From an uncultured Coriobacteriaceae bacterium (GTDB lineage: Bacteria > Actinomycetota > Coriobacteriia > Coriobacteriales > Atopobiaceae), in assembly GCA_902766805.1 (NCBI GenBank), contig CACXFF010000266.1, positions 1 to 5,949 of the forward strand: a DNA stretch of 5,949 nt. Direction: 5' to 3'. This document shows, piece after piece, positions 5,845-5,949 of the stretch. The notes under the pieces are model-generated. The model saw nothing but the letters and a program-made list of their open reading frames with translations, was not told the origin of the DNA and ran no database searches. Within the stretch, counting starts at the first letter, position 1; each line of letters opens with the position of its first letter. The position numbers and the translations under genes are program-made.

Positions 5845-5877
5845 CTGTCCGCGCGTCCAATTCATGCACAAGACCAT
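5764..5877 (-). CDS. Candidate methionine-rich leader peptide upstream of metN
   Basis: A 37-codon frame from ATG at 5877 to TAG at 5764-5766, ending 59 nt before metN. It has seven Met; residues 12-18 read Met-Met-Met-Cys-Met-Glu-Met, five Met in seven, with further Met at 1 and 5. Placed directly before a methionine importer, this looks like a leader peptide whose translation reports charged Met-tRNA. Weak points: no good ribosome binding site precedes the ATG (a GGAG lies 18 nt away). Starts at 5865 or in the triple ATG (5836-5844, after GCGGA) are possible. The frame is also open upstream to the window edge, including an ATG at 5925, so it could be the tail of a longer gene. The opposite strand is open too, reading His-rich. 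I recognise no protein family. Confidence 0.45.
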   Translation of the reverse strand: MVLCMNWTRGQMMMCMEMPKPGQLAIAHAHGETGRLR

Positions 5878-5949
5878 ATCAAGAGTCGCGAGGGGCTCCG
5901 CCAAGTAGAAACAACGGCGAAACATGCCGCAGCATGGGCGGGCCGCAAG

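Noticed and set aside
5876..5900. ATATCAAGAG-like start of a SAM-I riboswitch on the plus strand
   Set aside because: The rest of the S-box consensus (GGAGGGACUGGCCC-type and GCAACC-type segments) is missing, and it points away from metN.
5876..5904. Promoter for metN: TTGGCG, 17 nt, TGATAT
   Set aside because: The -10 matches poorly, and using it would remove the leader ATG at 5877 from the transcript. The real promoter may lie outside the window.
5788..5949. Plus-strand frame from ATG at 5788 or 5794, open to the window edge, reading His-rich
   Set aside because: It is the exact complement of the Met-rich frame (CAT opposite ATG), has no ribosome binding site at a proper distance and matches no family I know. 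It remains the main alternative to the leader-peptide reading.

Overview
The window looks like chromosome from a high-GC, anaerobic actinobacterium, most likely of the Coriobacteriia (Olsenella/Atopobium-like). This is inferred from GC-rich codon use, a TM1266-family protein linked to [FeFe]-hydrogenase systems, a flavin reductase-rubredoxin fusion of the kind anaerobes use, a lipoprotein with a twin-arginine signal, and a secreted glycine-rich repeat protein. No rRNA, tRNA, mobile element or CRISPR array was found.

Layout, left to right. (1) 1-1854, minus: the first 618 residues of a secreted protein with a signal peptide and about fourteen glycine-rich 'GAGIGGG' repeats. Its frame runs off the left edge with no stop. 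(2) 1855-2114: intergenic, with a strong hairpin at 2055-2088 just after the next gene's stop. (3) 2115-2723, minus: flavin reductase-rubredoxin fusion (Hrb type). (4) 2914-3171, plus: an 85-residue TM1266-family protein, divergent from hrb across a 190-nt gap. (5) 3276-3309: clear intrinsic terminator for the met operon. (6) 3338-5704, minus: metN-metI-metQ, a complete methionine ABC importer (ATPase, permease, binding lipoprotein). (7) 5705-5949: metN leader, holding a methionine-rich short reading frame and several nested RNA helices.

How the genes work together. MetQ captures methionine outside the membrane, MetI forms the channel and MetN supplies ATP. metN and metI overlap by 8 nt. metQ follows an 80-nt gap that carries its own promoter-like sequence (TTAACA, 17 nt, TAAGAT), a palindrome at the predicted start site and a hairpin, so the binding protein may be made in excess of the transporter core. 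MetN lacks the C-terminal NIL domain through which full-length MetN proteins sense internal methionine.

The most interesting part is upstream of metN. A minus-strand frame ends 59 nt before the GTG start and carries Met-Met-Met-Cys-Met-Glu-Met. Part of that Met-codon run is perfectly complementary (9 nt) to a segment just before the metN ribosome binding site. This has the features of a methionine-responsive leader-peptide attenuator. It is inferred from sequence only, its start codon is uncertain, and the same stretch is also open on the opposite strand.
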